Shown: positions 17,092-27,197, counted from the first letter of the stretch. The stretch is DNA of 64,000 nt from Lactonifactor longoviformis DSM 17459 (GCF_900129135.1 NZ_FQVI01000001.1:243085-307084); one strand, 5' to 3'. The notes: generated by a model not told the origin, from the letters alone. Program-made: numbers and translations.

Positions 17092-18234
17092 TTACCACCT
17101 GCTTTCAATCCACTTGTATGTATCCTTTTCTATCTCCAATATTTCGTCTACAGTTGGATTGTTAACCACCTGATGCCTTCCCATAGATTCCTCAATAATA
17201 TGGTAAATATCCAGAAAACCGATACTTCTCTTCAAGAATTTGCCCACTGCCATCTCATTGGCGGCATTAAATACTGTGGGCATAGACCCTCCCGCTTCAG
17301 AAGCCTCCATAGCCAGGGGCAGCCCCCGGAAAGTTTCTGTATCCGGCGCCTCAAAGGCAATGTCTGCCAGCTGGAAAAAGTCTAGGCGTTCCCCTCCCAG
17401 ATACTTTCTGGCTCCCCCGTACAGGGCATACTGAATAGGCAGCCGCATATCAGGGGTTCCTAACTGAGCCATAATACTTCCATCCCGGAATTCAACCATA
17501 GAGTGTATCACGCTTTTGGGCTGTACCACTACCTGTATCCGGTCCAAGTCAACGCCAAACAGCCACTTTGCCTCCATAACCTCCAGGCCTTTATTGACCA
17601 GGGTCGCGGAGTCTATCGTTATCTTCCGGCCCATAGCCCAGTTGGGATGTTTCAGAGCATCCTCCACTTTTACATTTCTGAGTTCCTCTGTCTTCTTTCC
17701 CCGAAAGGGTCCGCCGGAGGCTGTGATCAAAAGTCTGCTCACGGTCCCTGTGTCCTCCCCGTTCAGACACTGAAAAATAGCACTGTGTTCACTGTCAACC
17801 GGAAGAATTCTCACACCCCGGGACTGTGCCAGAGGCATAATAATGTGGCCGGCGGTTACCAGCGTCTCTTTATTGGCAAGGGCAATATCCTTTCCCGCTT
17901 TTATTGCTTCTATTGTGGGCAGAATTCCTATCATCCCCACAATAGCTGTTACCAGAAGTTCCGTTCCCTCCAGGACAGATAATTCCAGCAGACCATCCAT
18001 CCCGCTCACCACCCGGGTATCAGTATCGGCAACTCTAACTGCCAGCTCTTTTGCTTTTTCATCCTTCCATACAGCCGCCAGACGGGGATGAAATTCCCGT
18101 ATCTGTTCTTCCAGAACCTTAATATTGCTGCCTGCACTCAAAGCCAGAACCTGTATATCCTGATTCCTGCGCACCACATCCAGCGTCTGTGTACCTATGG
18201 ATCCTGTGGACCCCAAGATTGCTATTTTCTTCAT
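17092..18234 (-). CDS. dxr: 1-deoxy-D-xylulose 5-phosphate reductoisomerase
   Basis: A 380-residue NADPH-dependent enzyme of the MEP isoprenoid pathway. Visible motifs are the N-terminal ILGSTGSIGTQTLDVV nucleotide-binding loop, ALANKETLV near residue 122, the metal/substrate motif PVDSEHSAIFQCLNG near 147-161 and SGGPFRG. Length and motifs are standard. Lies between cdsA and rseP, a common Firmicutes order. Confidence 0.96.
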   Translation of the reverse strand: MKKIAILGSTGSIGTQTLDVVRRNQDIQVLALSAGSNIKVLEEQIREFHPRLAAVWKDEKAKELAVRVADTDTRVVSGMDGLLELSVLEGTELLVTAIVGMIGILPTIEAIKAGKDIALANKETLVTAGHIIMPLAQSRGVRILPVDSEHSAIFQCLNGEDTGTVSRLLITASGGPFRGKKTEELRNVKVEDALKHPNWAMGRKITIDSATLVNKGLEVMEAKWLFGVDLDRIQVVVQPKSVIHSMVEFRDGSIMAQLGTPDMRLPIQYALYGGARKYLGGERLDFFQLADIAFEAPDTETFRGLPLAMEASEAGGSMPTVFNAANEMAVGKFLKRSIGFLDIYHIIEESMGRHQVVNNPTVDEILEIEKDTYKWIESRW

Positions 18235-18247
18235 ATGCTTCCCTTCG

Positions 18248-19036
18248 CTATAACAGTACTGCCGCTAAAAAATAAATAAACGGCGATGTAAATATCACAC
18301 TGTCGAACCGGTCCAGGATTCCCCCGTGCCCCGGTATCAGCGTACCATAATCCTTAATCTCACGGTTTCTTTTGATGGCAGAAGCCGCCAGATCCCCTAC
18401 CATTGAGATCAGCGCGCCGACAGCTCCAATCACCGCATACATGGCAATATCACTGTGGACGGCAGCCCCATAGACGCCGCCGATAAGAGCCGCTCCAGCG
18501 ACTCCGCCGACTCCGCCTTCTACCGACTTTTTCGGACTCAGGACAGGGGCCATCTTATGTTTTCCTATGAGCATCCCCACACAGTATGCGCAGGTATCGC
18601 TGCCCCAGGAACAGATAAAGATAAGCCATACTATAAACTTACCATCCTCCAGGTTCCTGGTCTGGTAGATATAAGAGAGCATTACCGCTACGTAAACAAT
18701 GCCGAAGAATGCCGCCATAACCTGTTCCGCACGATACTTTGGATAGGCGAACACATAGACACACATAATTCCCACCAGCCCAAAAAGCAGGGCAGTCATC
18801 TCATACTTTGTCTGCCCCAGAAGTAAGGTGAGATAAAAAATCACTGCCCCTCCATAGCCTGCCAGTTCCAAGGCATTAAACCTATCTTCTCTCACACCCA
18901 TGGCACGGTACAGCTCCTGCATCCCTATCAGAGAGATGCCCAGAAGTGTACAAAATAATACAAGATTTCCTGAAATAATTGTAATCAGAGCCAGAATCAC
19001 CAGTACAATCCCGCTTAACAGCCGTGTCTTAAACAT
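18248..19036 (-). CDS. cdsA: Phosphatidate cytidylyltransferase
   Basis: A 262-residue polytopic membrane enzyme making CDP-diacylglycerol for phospholipid synthesis. The family signature is clear in the C-terminus: SAIKRNREIKDYGTLIPGHG followed by GILDRFDS near residues 220-245, and WGSDTCAYCVG near 140. Start overlaps uppS stop (TAATG), indicating translational coupling. Confidence 0.95.
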   Translation of the reverse strand: MFKTRLLSGIVLVILALITIISGNLVLFCTLLGISLIGMQELYRAMGVREDRFNALELAGYGGAVIFYLTLLLGQTKYEMTALLFGLVGIMCVYVFAYPKYRAEQVMAAFFGIVYVAVMLSYIYQTRNLEDGKFIVWLIFICSWGSDTCAYCVGMLIGKHKMAPVLSPKKSVEGGVGGVAGAALIGGVYGAAVHSDIAMYAVIGAVGALISMVGDLAASAIKRNREIKDYGTLIPGHGGILDRFDSVIFTSPFIYFLAAVLL

Positions 19037-19746
19037 TATGACTCCTCCTTGACGCCTCCGTAGCGTCTGTCTCTACTATTATATTTCTCGATTGCCTGGA
19101 TTAATTCATCTCTTCCAAAATCAGGCCACGGAACAGGAGTAAAATAAAACTCTGTGTAGGCCAGCTGCCACAGCAGAAAATTGGACAGCCGCTCTTCTCC
19201 GCTGGTGCGTATCATCAAATCCGGATCCGGCAGTCCTGCGGTATCCAGATAATTTGAGATCGTGTCCTCTGTAACAGTTTCCCACTCCAGTTTCCCCGCT
19301 TCCTGATCCCGCATCATTTTTTTTACCGCACGGGCGATCTCATCCCTGCTTCCATAGTTCAGGGCCAGCTGAAAATGAAGTTCATCGTAGTCCTTGGAGA
19401 ACTCCTCCAATTCCCGGATACTCTCCTGAAGATCTGCGTCGAATGCAGACGGCTCCCCCAGGATACGGACTCTCATTTTATTCTTTTTTGCTATTTTAAT
19501 GCATTTCTTGGTGTAATTCCGGAACAGCTTCATCAGTCCGTCAACTTCTTCTTTGGATCGTTTCCAATTTTCCGTGGAAAATGCATACACCGTCAGATAT
19601 TTAATCCCCAGATCCTTTGCAATCCCGCAGATCTTCTCCAGATTTTCACAGCCCTTTACATGGCCGTAATTCCGGGGCATTCCTTTGGACTTTGCCCACC
19701 TTCCGTTGCCATCCAGTATGATGGCTACATGATTGGGAATATTCAT
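19036..19746 (-). CDS. uppS: Undecaprenyl diphosphate synthase
   Basis: A 236-residue cis-prenyltransferase making the C55 carrier lipid for cell-wall synthesis. Catalytic Asp lies in AIILDGNGRWAKSKGMPRN, followed by GHVKG, the YAFSTENWKRS loop and the C-terminal DLMIRTSGEERLSNFLLWQ block. Start chosen at ATG 19746 with GAGGAG six bases upstream rather than the ATG 39 bases further up. Confidence 0.95.
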   Translation of the reverse strand: MNIPNHVAIILDGNGRWAKSKGMPRNYGHVKGCENLEKICGIAKDLGIKYLTVYAFSTENWKRSKEEVDGLMKLFRNYTKKCIKIAKKNKMRVRILGEPSAFDADLQESIRELEEFSKDYDELHFQLALNYGSRDEIARAVKKMMRDQEAGKLEWETVTEDTISNYLDTAGLPDPDLMIRTSGEERLSNFLLWQLAYTEFYFTPVPWPDFGRDELIQAIEKYNSRDRRYGGVKEES

Positions 19747-19829
19747 CCTAAACTCCTCTCTACGCGCAAAGAGGCACGTGCCCATAAGATACTTATGGTA
19801 GTGTGCCCCTCTCCTGTCTTTCCTATCAA

Positions 19830-20381
19830 TTATACAGTCAGGATTTCTTTTGACTTATCTTCTACAACTTTGTCAATATCTTTTCCAAACTTATCTGTGA
19901 GCTTCTGTACTTTTGACTCCAGCTCTTTGATCTCATCTTCAGAAACATCCTGTTTTGCCAGCTTTTTGTAAGCATCGTTGGCATCGCGGCGGATATTGCG
20001 GATGGCCACTTTACATGCCTCTCCTTTTTTCTTAACATCCTTTACTAATTCTTTTCTGCGCTCCTCTGTCAGCTCAGGGAGCACCAGGCGAATTACTTTT
20101 CCGTCATTGGTAGGGTTGATTCCCAGATCGGAAACAAGTATTGCTTTTTCAATAGCCTTTACCAGAGAGCCTTCCCAGGGCTGAATCTGAATCATTCTGG
20201 GTTCCGGCACGGTAACATTTGCCACCTGCTGAAGAGGAGTCGGCGTACCGTAATATTCCACCTGAATCTTGTCCAGGATATGCGGGTTGGCACGTCCTGC
20301 ACGGATCGTTCCCAGCTCAGAGATTAAATTCTCCAGTGATTTCTGCATTTTGTTTTCGTATACCTGCACTCTTTCGTCCAT
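19830..20381 (-). CDS. frr: Ribosome recycling factor
   Basis: A 183-residue protein of the standard frr length, with the diagnostic [15 protein letters not shown] near residues 22-36, [14 protein letters not shown] and the C-terminal [20 protein letters not shown]. It splits post-termination ribosomes with EF-G. AGGAGG precedes the start; 44 bases separate it from pyrH. Confidence 0.97.
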   Translation of the reverse strand: MDERVQVYENKMQKSLENLISELGTIRAGRANPHILDKIQVEYYGTPTPLQQVANVTVPEPRMIQIQPWEGSLVKAIEKAILVSDLGINPTNDGKVIRLVLPELTEERRKELVKDVKKKGEACKVAIRNIRRDANDAYKKLAKQDVSEDEIKELESKVQKLTDKFGKDIDKVVEDKSKEILTV

Positions 20382-20425
20382 ATAAAGTTCCTCCTAAATC
20401 CTTTTATTTAATAAGCATTTGAATT

Positions 20426-21121
20426 CTATACCGTTACTCTTGTGCCGGAGCAGTTTCCATGGGCGGTATTCACAATACTGTTTTCTTCGCTCAGTCCGAA
20501 TACCAGCATAGGCATATGGTTTTCCATGCACATAATAGATGCTGTCATATCCACAACAGCAAGCTTCTGGTCAATGACCTCCTGGATGGTTACTTCCTCA
20601 TATTTTTTCGCGTTCGGATTAATCTTAGGATCGCTGTCATATACACCATCCACAGCCTTTGCCAAAAGAATGGTCTCTGCCTCAATCTCAATGGCACGAA
20701 GCACGGTAGCGGTATCTGTGGAGAAATATGGATGGCCTGTTCCCCCGGCAAAAAATACTACCATTCCTCTGTCAAAATATTTATTCGCCCTGTCCTTGGA
20801 AAATAATTTAGTAAAAGATCCGCAGGCAAATGGTGTCAGCACCTGAGTTTTTATTCCCACATAGCGGAAAATCTCGGATACATAGATACAGTTCATCACA
20901 GTAGCCAGCATGCCAATCTGATCTGCTTTGGTCCTGTCGATAGTCTCACTGGTTCGTCCTCTCCAGAAATTCCCGCCTCCGATGACGATTCCTATCTGGG
21001 TTCCCTCATCTGTCAATACCTTTACCTGTCTTGCTACTTCCATTACCGTAGCTTCATCAAACCCTGTCTTATTAGGACCTGCCAAAGCTTCTCCGCTTAA
21101 CTTCAACAATACTCTCTTCAT
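20426..21121 (-). CDS. pyrH: UMP kinase
   Basis: A 231-residue hexameric UMP kinase of the amino-acid-kinase fold: VLLKLSGEALAG at the N-terminus, VIGGGNFWRGR near 44-54, FAGGTGHPYFSTDTATVLRA near 128-147 and AVDGVYDSDPK. It supplies UDP for nucleic acid and wall precursors. rpsB and tsf, common upstream partners, are not present here; nrdJ lies upstream instead. The 139-base gap 21122-21260 shows no clear promoter. Confidence 0.96.
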   Translation of the reverse strand: MKRVLLKLSGEALAGPNKTGFDEATVMEVARQVKVLTDEGTQIGIVIGGGNFWRGRTSETIDRTKADQIGMLATVMNCIYVSEIFRYVGIKTQVLTPFACGSFTKLFSKDRANKYFDRGMVVFFAGGTGHPYFSTDTATVLRAIEIEAETILLAKAVDGVYDSDPKINPNAKKYEEVTIQEVIDQKLAVVDMTASIMCMENHMPMLVFGLSEENSIVNTAHGNCSGTRVTV

Positions 21122-21260
21122 GAATTACACCTCAGTTATTTTTAAGTCTTGCCTTTCAGCATTCACAGAACATGGACCATGTTTGTCCCATGCCTACCGA
21201 CATTATACCATAGAACTGCATAAAATCCATATTTTTTTTCTAGAGTTTCTGCCGCTGTGA

Positions 21261-23549
21261 TCACCCGCATTTGCTGTATCCGCACTGGCGGCAGATGACG
21301 CAGCCTCCCTCATGCTCTAAGGATGCACCGCATTCCGGACAAAAATGCATATTTCCAGGGACTTCACCGGGTTCAGGAATCAGAGGATCTGCTGCCTTGC
21401 GCACTGTGCCTTTTCCGTCCTTTTCCGTCTTTACCACGATTTTGCTGGCAGGCGGTGCCCAGCGTCCTAACTTCACCTGCTCATTATAGACTTTTTCGAT
21501 TACCCGTGCGATGGCATCCGGGCAGGAAGTACATTTTAACTTGGGCTGCCGGATCGTGGAAGGACAACGGATTCCCCGAAGCTGATTTACGATAGACTTT
21601 ACATCAATACCGCTGCGCAGGGATATGGAAACCAGACGGGCAGTCGCCTCACTCTGGCTGGGGCAGCCTCCGGCTTTCCCGGTGTTGGTAAACACCTCAC
21701 AGATTCCCTCATCGTCATAGTTTACAGTGATATAGAGATTGCCGCATCCGATCTGAACCTTTTCCGTAATCCCGGAGACAACCGCCGGGCGCAGCCGGGG
21801 AACTACTCTTCCTGCTATCTCTTCCTCTTCTCCGTCCTTTTTCACCTTGCCGATATTCAGTACCTGCTCATTGCGGCTGCCGTCTCTGTAGATCGTAACG
21901 CCCTTGCAGTCCAGCTTAAAGGCCTGGGTATAGACCTCTGCCACATCCTCTCTCGTGGCATAATTGCTGAAATTAACGGTTTTGGACACGGCATTATCCG
22001 TATATTTCTGGAAAGCAGCCTGCATGCGTACGTGATAGGAGGGGCTGATGTCATGGGTGGACACAAAGACTCTCCGCAGATCCTCAGGAAGCTCTTCTAT
22101 ATGGGCCACCGTACCTTCCTTTGCAATCTTCCGCATTAACTCTTCCGAATATAATCCTCTTCTCTCCAGTTCCTTTTTTAAGATGGGATTGACTTCCAGC
22201 AATTCTGTCCCATCCATTATATTTCTTATAAATACATAGCCGAAGATAGGCTCTACCCCGGACGAACAACCGGCAATGATGGAGAGCGTCCCTGTGGGAG
22301 CTATGGTTGTAATCGTCCCATTTCTCTGGGGCATGTCCTGGGGAAGGATACTTTCCTCAAAGAGCGGGAAAGCTCCCCGCTGTTCTGCCAGCTTCCGGCT
22401 GGCCTCACGGCCGCTTTCCGTGATACATTTCATTACCTTTTCTCCCAGTTCTACTGCTGCCTCTGAATTATACGGGATTCCCATCATCAGCAGGCAGTCT
22501 GCCCACCCCATAACGCCAAGCCCGATCTTTCTTGTCTGTTTTGTGGTGTAATCGATCTGTTCCAGAGGATATTTGTTCACATCAATCACGTTATCCAGGA
22601 AATGAACTGCCATTTTCACAGTATTTTTCAGCTTTTCCCAGTCAAATACATAGCCTGTTCTGCTCTCCTTCAGCATCTTTGTCAGGTTAACTGACCCGAG
22701 ATTACAGCTCTCGTGGGGAAGCAGGGGCTGTTCTCCGCAGGGATTGGTCGATTCAATCTCCCCCTGCTTCGGGACTACATTGTCCCTGTTCAGGCGATCC
22801 AGGAAAATAATACCCGGCTCTCCGTTTCTCCATGCGGCATCCACAATCTTGTCAAATACCTTTCTGGCTCTGTATTTGCCGGCCACGGTACCGGTATGCG
22901 GCTCGATCAGACTGTACTCCCCGTCTGTCTCCACTGCCTGCATAAATGCCTCTGTGAGTCCTACAGAGATATTAAAATTCGTAATTTCTTTATTATCAGC
23001 TTTACAGTCAATAAATTTCAGGATGTCCGGGTGGTCAATTCTAAGAATCCCCATATTGGCACCCCTTCTGGATCCGCCCTGTTTTACCGCTTCTGTTGCC
23101 ATATTAAATACCCGCATAAAGCTTATGGGACCGCTGGCCACCCCTCCTGTGGAATTGACCGTACTTCCCTCCGGACGGAGTCTGGAAAAGGAAAAGCCTG
23201 TCCCGCCTCCGCTCTTATGGATCAAAGCCGCCTGTTTGATCGCTTCAAAGATAGAGTCCATACTGTCCTCCACCGGAAGAACAAAGCAGGCAGACAGCTG
23301 CCCCAGAGGACGTCCTGCATTCATAAGGGTAGGGGAATTAGGCAAAAACTCCAGTTCCGTCATCATATGATAAAAGGCTGCCGCCGTGGCATCTACATCT
23401 GCATTTTCATCGTGGAGAAGATCTCCCCGGGCAATGGCATTGGCCACACGGTGGAACATTCCATCCACAGTTTCCATTGCCTCACCATTTTCATCTTTCA
23501 TCAAATAGCGTTTTTCCAGTACCATTCTGGCATTCTTTGATATCTCCAT
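21261..23549 (-). CDS. nrdJ: Adenosylcobalamin-dependent (class II) ribonucleotide reductase
   Basis: The 762-residue enzyme reduces ribonucleotides using a B12-derived thiyl radical and works without oxygen. Visible features: early SPTLMNAGRPLGQLSACFVLP, KSGGGTGFSFSRLRP, the active-site loop ESTNPCGEQPLLPHESCNLG with catalytic Cys and Glu, TIAPTGTLSIIAG, and a C-terminal zinc-ribbon tail CPECGASLEHEGG plus CRQCGYSKCG that holds the redox Cys pair. AAGGAGG precedes the start. I searched 23550-23700 for a cobalamin riboswitch and saw none. Confidence 0.95.
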   Translation of the reverse strand: MEISKNARMVLEKRYLMKDENGEAMETVDGMFHRVANAIARGDLLHDENADVDATAAAFYHMMTELEFLPNSPTLMNAGRPLGQLSACFVLPVEDSMDSIFEAIKQAALIHKSGGGTGFSFSRLRPEGSTVNSTGGVASGPISFMRVFNMATEAVKQGGSRRGANMGILRIDHPDILKFIDCKADNKEITNFNISVGLTEAFMQAVETDGEYSLIEPHTGTVAGKYRARKVFDKIVDAAWRNGEPGIIFLDRLNRDNVVPKQGEIESTNPCGEQPLLPHESCNLGSVNLTKMLKESRTGYVFDWEKLKNTVKMAVHFLDNVIDVNKYPLEQIDYTTKQTRKIGLGVMGWADCLLMMGIPYNSEAAVELGEKVMKCITESGREASRKLAEQRGAFPLFEESILPQDMPQRNGTITTIAPTGTLSIIAGCSSGVEPIFGYVFIRNIMDGTELLEVNPILKKELERRGLYSEELMRKIAKEGTVAHIEELPEDLRRVFVSTHDISPSYHVRMQAAFQKYTDNAVSKTVNFSNYATREDVAEVYTQAFKLDCKGVTIYRDGSRNEQVLNIGKVKKDGEEEEIAGRVVPRLRPAVVSGITEKVQIGCGNLYITVNYDDEGICEVFTNTGKAGGCPSQSEATARLVSISLRSGIDVKSIVNQLRGIRCPSTIRQPKLKCTSCPDAIARVIEKVYNEQVKLGRWAPPASKIVVKTEKDGKGTVRKAADPLIPEPGEVPGNMHFCPECGASLEHEGGCVICRQCGYSKCG

Positions 23550-23701
23550 TCATTTCCTCCTTTTCCGTGAAAAAGAACCGCTGCAGCTTTTTGCCTGTAG
23601 GCCTTTGACTGCAACAGTCCTTCTCTATGTTTCGTTCTGACATACCATATATTGTAGCATAGCTTCTAAAAATGTCAATACCTGGTAGTTTATGTCTGAT
23701 A

Positions 23702-25864
23702 TTATTTTAATGCCTGCACCATCTGTTCCAGGCGTTCGTCATACTCATCCATACCCGACAAAAGGGAGCGGAAGGGTTTGCTGCCGCAGGCCTCATCGTA
23801 GATTTGGAATCCATTTTTTCCCATGCGCTTTGACATATAGAGTGCCTGATCCGCTTTATGGAGCAGAACATCATAGGTGTCTCCGTCCTCAGGATAGCGG
23901 GAGGCTCCGATACTCACAGACACATGACAGCCGTCCACATTCTGCCTCAGACTTTCGCACATCTGCTCCAGCTTTCTCTCCAGGGCTTCTCTCGCAGAAA
24001 TTTCCCTGAAAAATACGATAAACTCGTCCCCGCCGATTCGTCCTATATAGTCTGTTTCCCTGAGTATGCTCCTCAGGACTCCAGCCACCCGCTTGAGAAC
24101 CTCATCTCCGAACATATGACCGTAGCTGTCATTTACTGTCTTGAAATTATCCAGATCAATGAACCCGATAGCCCCCGCATGAATCTGCCTGGTTCTCAGA
24201 AGATGGGATACTTTCTTCTGCATTGCCTGCCTGTTTAAAATCCCGGTGAGCGGATCACTGTCGGCGGCCTTCTGCAGCTGCAGGTTCCTCTTTTTCTGCT
24301 TCTGGATATTTATCAGTTTTCCCATATAGCCGATACACACCCTCTCAAAGCCAGTATCCCAGATAGGATAGAGATATACCTCATACCATTCATAGCCCTT
24401 TTCTTCCAGATCAATCTGCATCTCCAGCCTGCAGTCCGGCTTATCTTCTGATATTTCTTTTATCTTTTCATAAAGTCTGGGAATATCTTCCTTCAGAATC
24501 AGCTGCTCTTTGGCGCTTCCCCTCCAGAAATTCTCAAAGCCGGCATCCCGCCCGGTCAGCACCTGGTACTGATCCGAAAATATTAGTTTGTCTGACTTGA
24601 TATTATACTCAAATAAAATCTCTCCGGAAAGCTCAGAAAGAATTCTGTATTTCTGCCTCTCTAATTCCAGCAGGCGAAGAGTTCTGGTTGACAGCTCATA
24701 CTCGTTGTCCTGGTGGCTGTCCTGCTCCGGTATAATGATACCGCTGTCCTCAGCTGTCAGATTCTTTTCCTCTGACTCCCTGCGTATTCCCTCCTCAAAC
24801 TTGGATACCACTTTGAGAAAGCAGTCCAGCATAAGGGGGTTGAACACTCCGCATTCCCCATCCTTTATCATCTGAATCGCCTTCTTGGAGGGATAGGCAT
24901 CTTTGTACACCCGTTTGCTGGTCAGAGCATCATACACGTCTACGATAGACACTGCCTGGGCCCAGATGGGAATCTCATCTCCCTTCAGTCCGTCAGGGTA
25001 GCCGTTTCCGTCCCATCTCTCATGATGATAGCGGCAAATGTCATAACAGTAGTCATAGTAGGCCAGACTCTGCACCGTAGCCAGCTTTTCTAAAATCTCA
25101 CACCCTTTCAGGGTATGTGTTTTCATTATCTCGAACTCTTCTTTTGTCAGCTTGCCCGGTTTGTTTAATATCTGATCGGGAATTGCTATTTTACCGATGT
25201 CATGCATGGCTGCTGCTTCGGAAATACTTTCTATCTTTTCTTCATTCAGGGCATACTGCCTGTGTCTGCGGGAGAACTCTTTCAGAAGGATCTTGGTAAG
25301 TGTACGTATATTATAGATATGCTGCACCGACTCTGTGTTTTTAAACTCGATCACGGCACTGAGGGTATCAATCATCTGGGCGCTGTTTTCTCTGAGCTTC
25401 TTGGACTGACGCCTGAGAATCTCTGTCTGTTCTTCTACCAGCCGCTCCAGTTTCTGCTTATAGGTATACTGTTCAATGATGTTGTGGATACGCTGGCGGA
25501 TGATATTGGGGTTAAATGGCTTAGAGATGATATCGGTAGCCCCCATCTCGTATCCCTTCTGCATTACGCCGTCGGATGTCTCTACAGTAATCATAATTAC
25601 CGGGATCCGTCCAATCCAGCCCTTCTGGCTCATCTTATCCAAAACACCGAACCCATCCAAAATAGGCATCACAATATCCAGAAGAACTACCTGTATGCTG
25701 TCGCTCTGTTCTTCCAGCACATCAATAGCCTCCTGGCCGTTTTCGGCCTCCAGCACTTCATATTCTTTGCAGAATAATTCACACAATATTGCCCGATTCA
25801 GTTCCAAGTCATCCACGATGAGAATCCTGGGTTTCCCTCTATGTAATTTCTCATCTGCAGTCAT
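23702..25864 (-). CDS. REC-HD-GYP-PAS-GGDEF c-di-GMP signalling protein
   Basis: A 720-residue cytoplasmic protein: receiver domain (about 12-130, phospho-acceptor Asp in VVLLDIVMPILDG), HD-GYP phosphodiesterase (about 175-365, with MHDIGKIAIPD and HHERWDGNGYPDGL), a PAS-like sensor (about 400-530) and a diguanylate cyclase (about 550-705) with intact RIGGDEFIVFF. Having both a c-di-GMP synthase and a hydrolase in one chain with a receiver suggests phosphorylation switches the output. Start chosen at ATG 25864, nine bases below a GTG, because AGGAGG sits eight bases upstream. It lies 17 bases downstream of the intended end of the Hpt gene. Confidence 0.92.
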   Translation of the reverse strand: MTADEKLHRGKPRILIVDDLELNRAILCELFCKEYEVLEAENGQEAIDVLEEQSDSIQVVLLDIVMPILDGFGVLDKMSQKGWIGRIPVIMITVETSDGVMQKGYEMGATDIISKPFNPNIIRQRIHNIIEQYTYKQKLERLVEEQTEILRRQSKKLRENSAQMIDTLSAVIEFKNTESVQHIYNIRTLTKILLKEFSRRHRQYALNEEKIESISEAAAMHDIGKIAIPDQILNKPGKLTKEEFEIMKTHTLKGCEILEKLATVQSLAYYDYCYDICRYHHERWDGNGYPDGLKGDEIPIWAQAVSIVDVYDALTSKRVYKDAYPSKKAIQMIKDGECGVFNPLMLDCFLKVVSKFEEGIRRESEEKNLTAEDSGIIIPEQDSHQDNEYELSTRTLRLLELERQKYRILSELSGEILFEYNIKSDKLIFSDQYQVLTGRDAGFENFWRGSAKEQLILKEDIPRLYEKIKEISEDKPDCRLEMQIDLEEKGYEWYEVYLYPIWDTGFERVCIGYMGKLINIQKQKKRNLQLQKAADSDPLTGILNRQAMQKKVSHLLRTRQIHAGAIGFIDLDNFKTVNDSYGHMFGDEVLKRVAGVLRSILRETDYIGRIGGDEFIVFFREISAREALERKLEQMCESLRQNVDGCHVSVSIGASRYPEDGDTYDVLLHKADQALYMSKRMGKNGFQIYDEACGSKPFRSLLSGMDEYDERLEQMVQALK

Positions 25865-25881
25865 GCTTGACACCTCCTCTT

Positions 25882-26236
25882 TTACCCTTGTATCTGACGA
25901 ATACAGGCCATTACTGTCTCATATTCTTTCTTTGCCTGCTCAAAATAAGGGGGGGATTTTCTCATACCGTTCTTCTCTGACTGCCGTTACTATGCCGGCG
26001 CACTCCTGGCTCAGCTTGTCAAATCCTAAATTAGCTCCTACACCTTTTAAGGTGTGAGCCTGCATGAGAATCTTTTCATAATCTTTTTCTTCTATTCCTT
26101 TTGTAAGCTCGCAAAATGTGGTATCGTCTACAAATTTACATAAAAACTTTTTTAACAACGCCTCGTTGTTTGAAAATCTTCGTAAAGTAGTTTCATATGG
26201 AAAACCTGCAGCTTCCATTATTTCTTTTATTTCCAT
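25882..26236 (-). pseudogene. Hpt phosphotransfer protein, frameshifted at a G7 tract
   Basis: The open frame from ATG 26236 encodes an Hpt domain with the phospho-His in QAHTLKGVGANLGF, but ends at 25940 after IPPLF. The plus strand shows seven G at 25949-25955. Removing one base restores the frame to IPPYFEQAKKEYETVMACI and a stop at 25882, 17 bases before the start of the REC-HD-GYP-GGDEF gene, giving a normal-length product of about 117 residues. The likely role is phosphate transfer between a hybrid kinase and the downstream receiver. The break may be a sequencing error, a real mutation or slippage-based switching. Confidence 0.75.
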
Positions 26237-26351
26237 ATTTTTAATATCCTTTCCGGGCTTTTTTCTCCCTGCTGAAAAAATAATTTCATTTTTTACTATT
26301 TTACTCTTCTTTCAATCAAAAGTAAAGCACATGTGGAGTTTGGCAATTTCC

Positions 26352-26380
26352 TTGTAAAAATTTTGGTTTCATTTTATAAT
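26352..26380 (+). promoter_or_regulatory. Promoter of the GNAT gene
   Basis: TTGTAA (26352-26357) and TATAAT (26375-26380) lie 17 bases apart, 36 bases upstream of the start codon. Confidence 0.7.
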
Positions 26381-26416
26381 AAATACAATTTTATGTACCA
26401 TAAGGAGGCATACTAC

Positions 26417-26914
26417 ATGAAACGATTACAGATTGAACCCGCAGTTACTGATGCCCAGATTCTGACCATCGCCGGCCTTGCCAAAGAAATATGGCAGCAG
26501 CACTTTACCCCTATCATAGGCGCTGAACAGGTTGCATATATGCTGGAACGTTTCCAGTCCTACTCGGCTCTCAAGGAACAGTTAGGAGAGGGATATGAAT
26601 ACTTTCTTCTCAGCCTGGAAGGTACTCCCATCGGGTATTCAGGAATTCACCAGGAGGACAAAACGCTGTTTCTCAGCAAGATTTACATAAAGGAAGCGCA
26701 CCGGGGCAACGGCTACAGCTCCCAAGTGATTGATTTTTATTCTTCTTTGTGCAGAGAGCGGGGGCTCTCCCTCATCTGGCTGACGTGCAATAAAAACAAT
26801 ACAAATTCCATCGGAGCTTATGAGCATATGGGATTCCGGAAAACAAGAACGCAGGTGGCGGATATTGGGAATGGGTTTGTGATGGATGATTATATAATGG
26901 AAAAGAAATTATAG
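26417..26914 (+). CDS. GNAT-family N-acetyltransferase
   Basis: A 165-residue acetyl-CoA-dependent transferase. Motif A, IYIKEAHRGNGYSSQVIDFY near residues 92-111, carries the pyrophosphate-binding R/QxxGxG pattern (RGNGYS) and LTCNKNNTNSIGAYEHMGF near 127-145 is motif B. The substrate is not predictable. Start chosen at ATG 26417 with AGGAGG nine bases upstream. The gene is followed within 15 bases by the structured repeat. Confidence 0.88.
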   Translation: MKRLQIEPAVTDAQILTIAGLAKEIWQQHFTPIIGAEQVAYMLERFQSYSALKEQLGEGYEYFLLSLEGTPIGYSGIHQEDKTLFLSKIYIKEAHRGNGYSSQVIDFYSSLCRERGLSLIWLTCNKNNTNSIGAYEHMGFRKTRTQVADIGNGFVMDDYIMEKKL

Positions 26915-26972
26915 TTTTTTGTATGTGAAGTTCGAGGTTATGTAGTCGGCGAGCGGGGCATTGCAGACGGAC

Positions 26973-27197
26973 GGTCAAGTGAGGAGGTCTTGGGGCCATG
27001 GTAAGGGAGGGTACTGCTCCTATCTGCTTGCTGCCGCGTTTCTCCTTAGCTAACTGCCTGGCCGTTCACTAAGAAGCTCAGGAGAGCCTTCGCTCCTAAG
27101 TGACCGCCGGCAGTGGATCTTCGGACGCACTCCGCAGTCTGCGCAGATAGGAGCAGTACCCTCCCTTACCATGGCCCCAAGACCTCCTCACTTGACC
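26973..27197. repeat. Perfect 55-bp inverted repeat (first giant hairpin of copy B)
   Basis: Arms 26973-27027 and 27143-27197 are exact reverse complements over all 55 bases. The 115-base loop contains a second hairpin at 27053-27114 (ACTGCC...GGCAGT with a nested AGGAG/CTCCT stem). Such a perfect long arm implies recent formation, conversion between arms, or strong constraint. Confidence 0.92.

Noticed and set aside
23550-23701. Possible cobalamin riboswitch ahead of nrdJ
   Set aside because: The gap is too short and lacks the B12-box; only a purine-rich ribosome binding site is visible.
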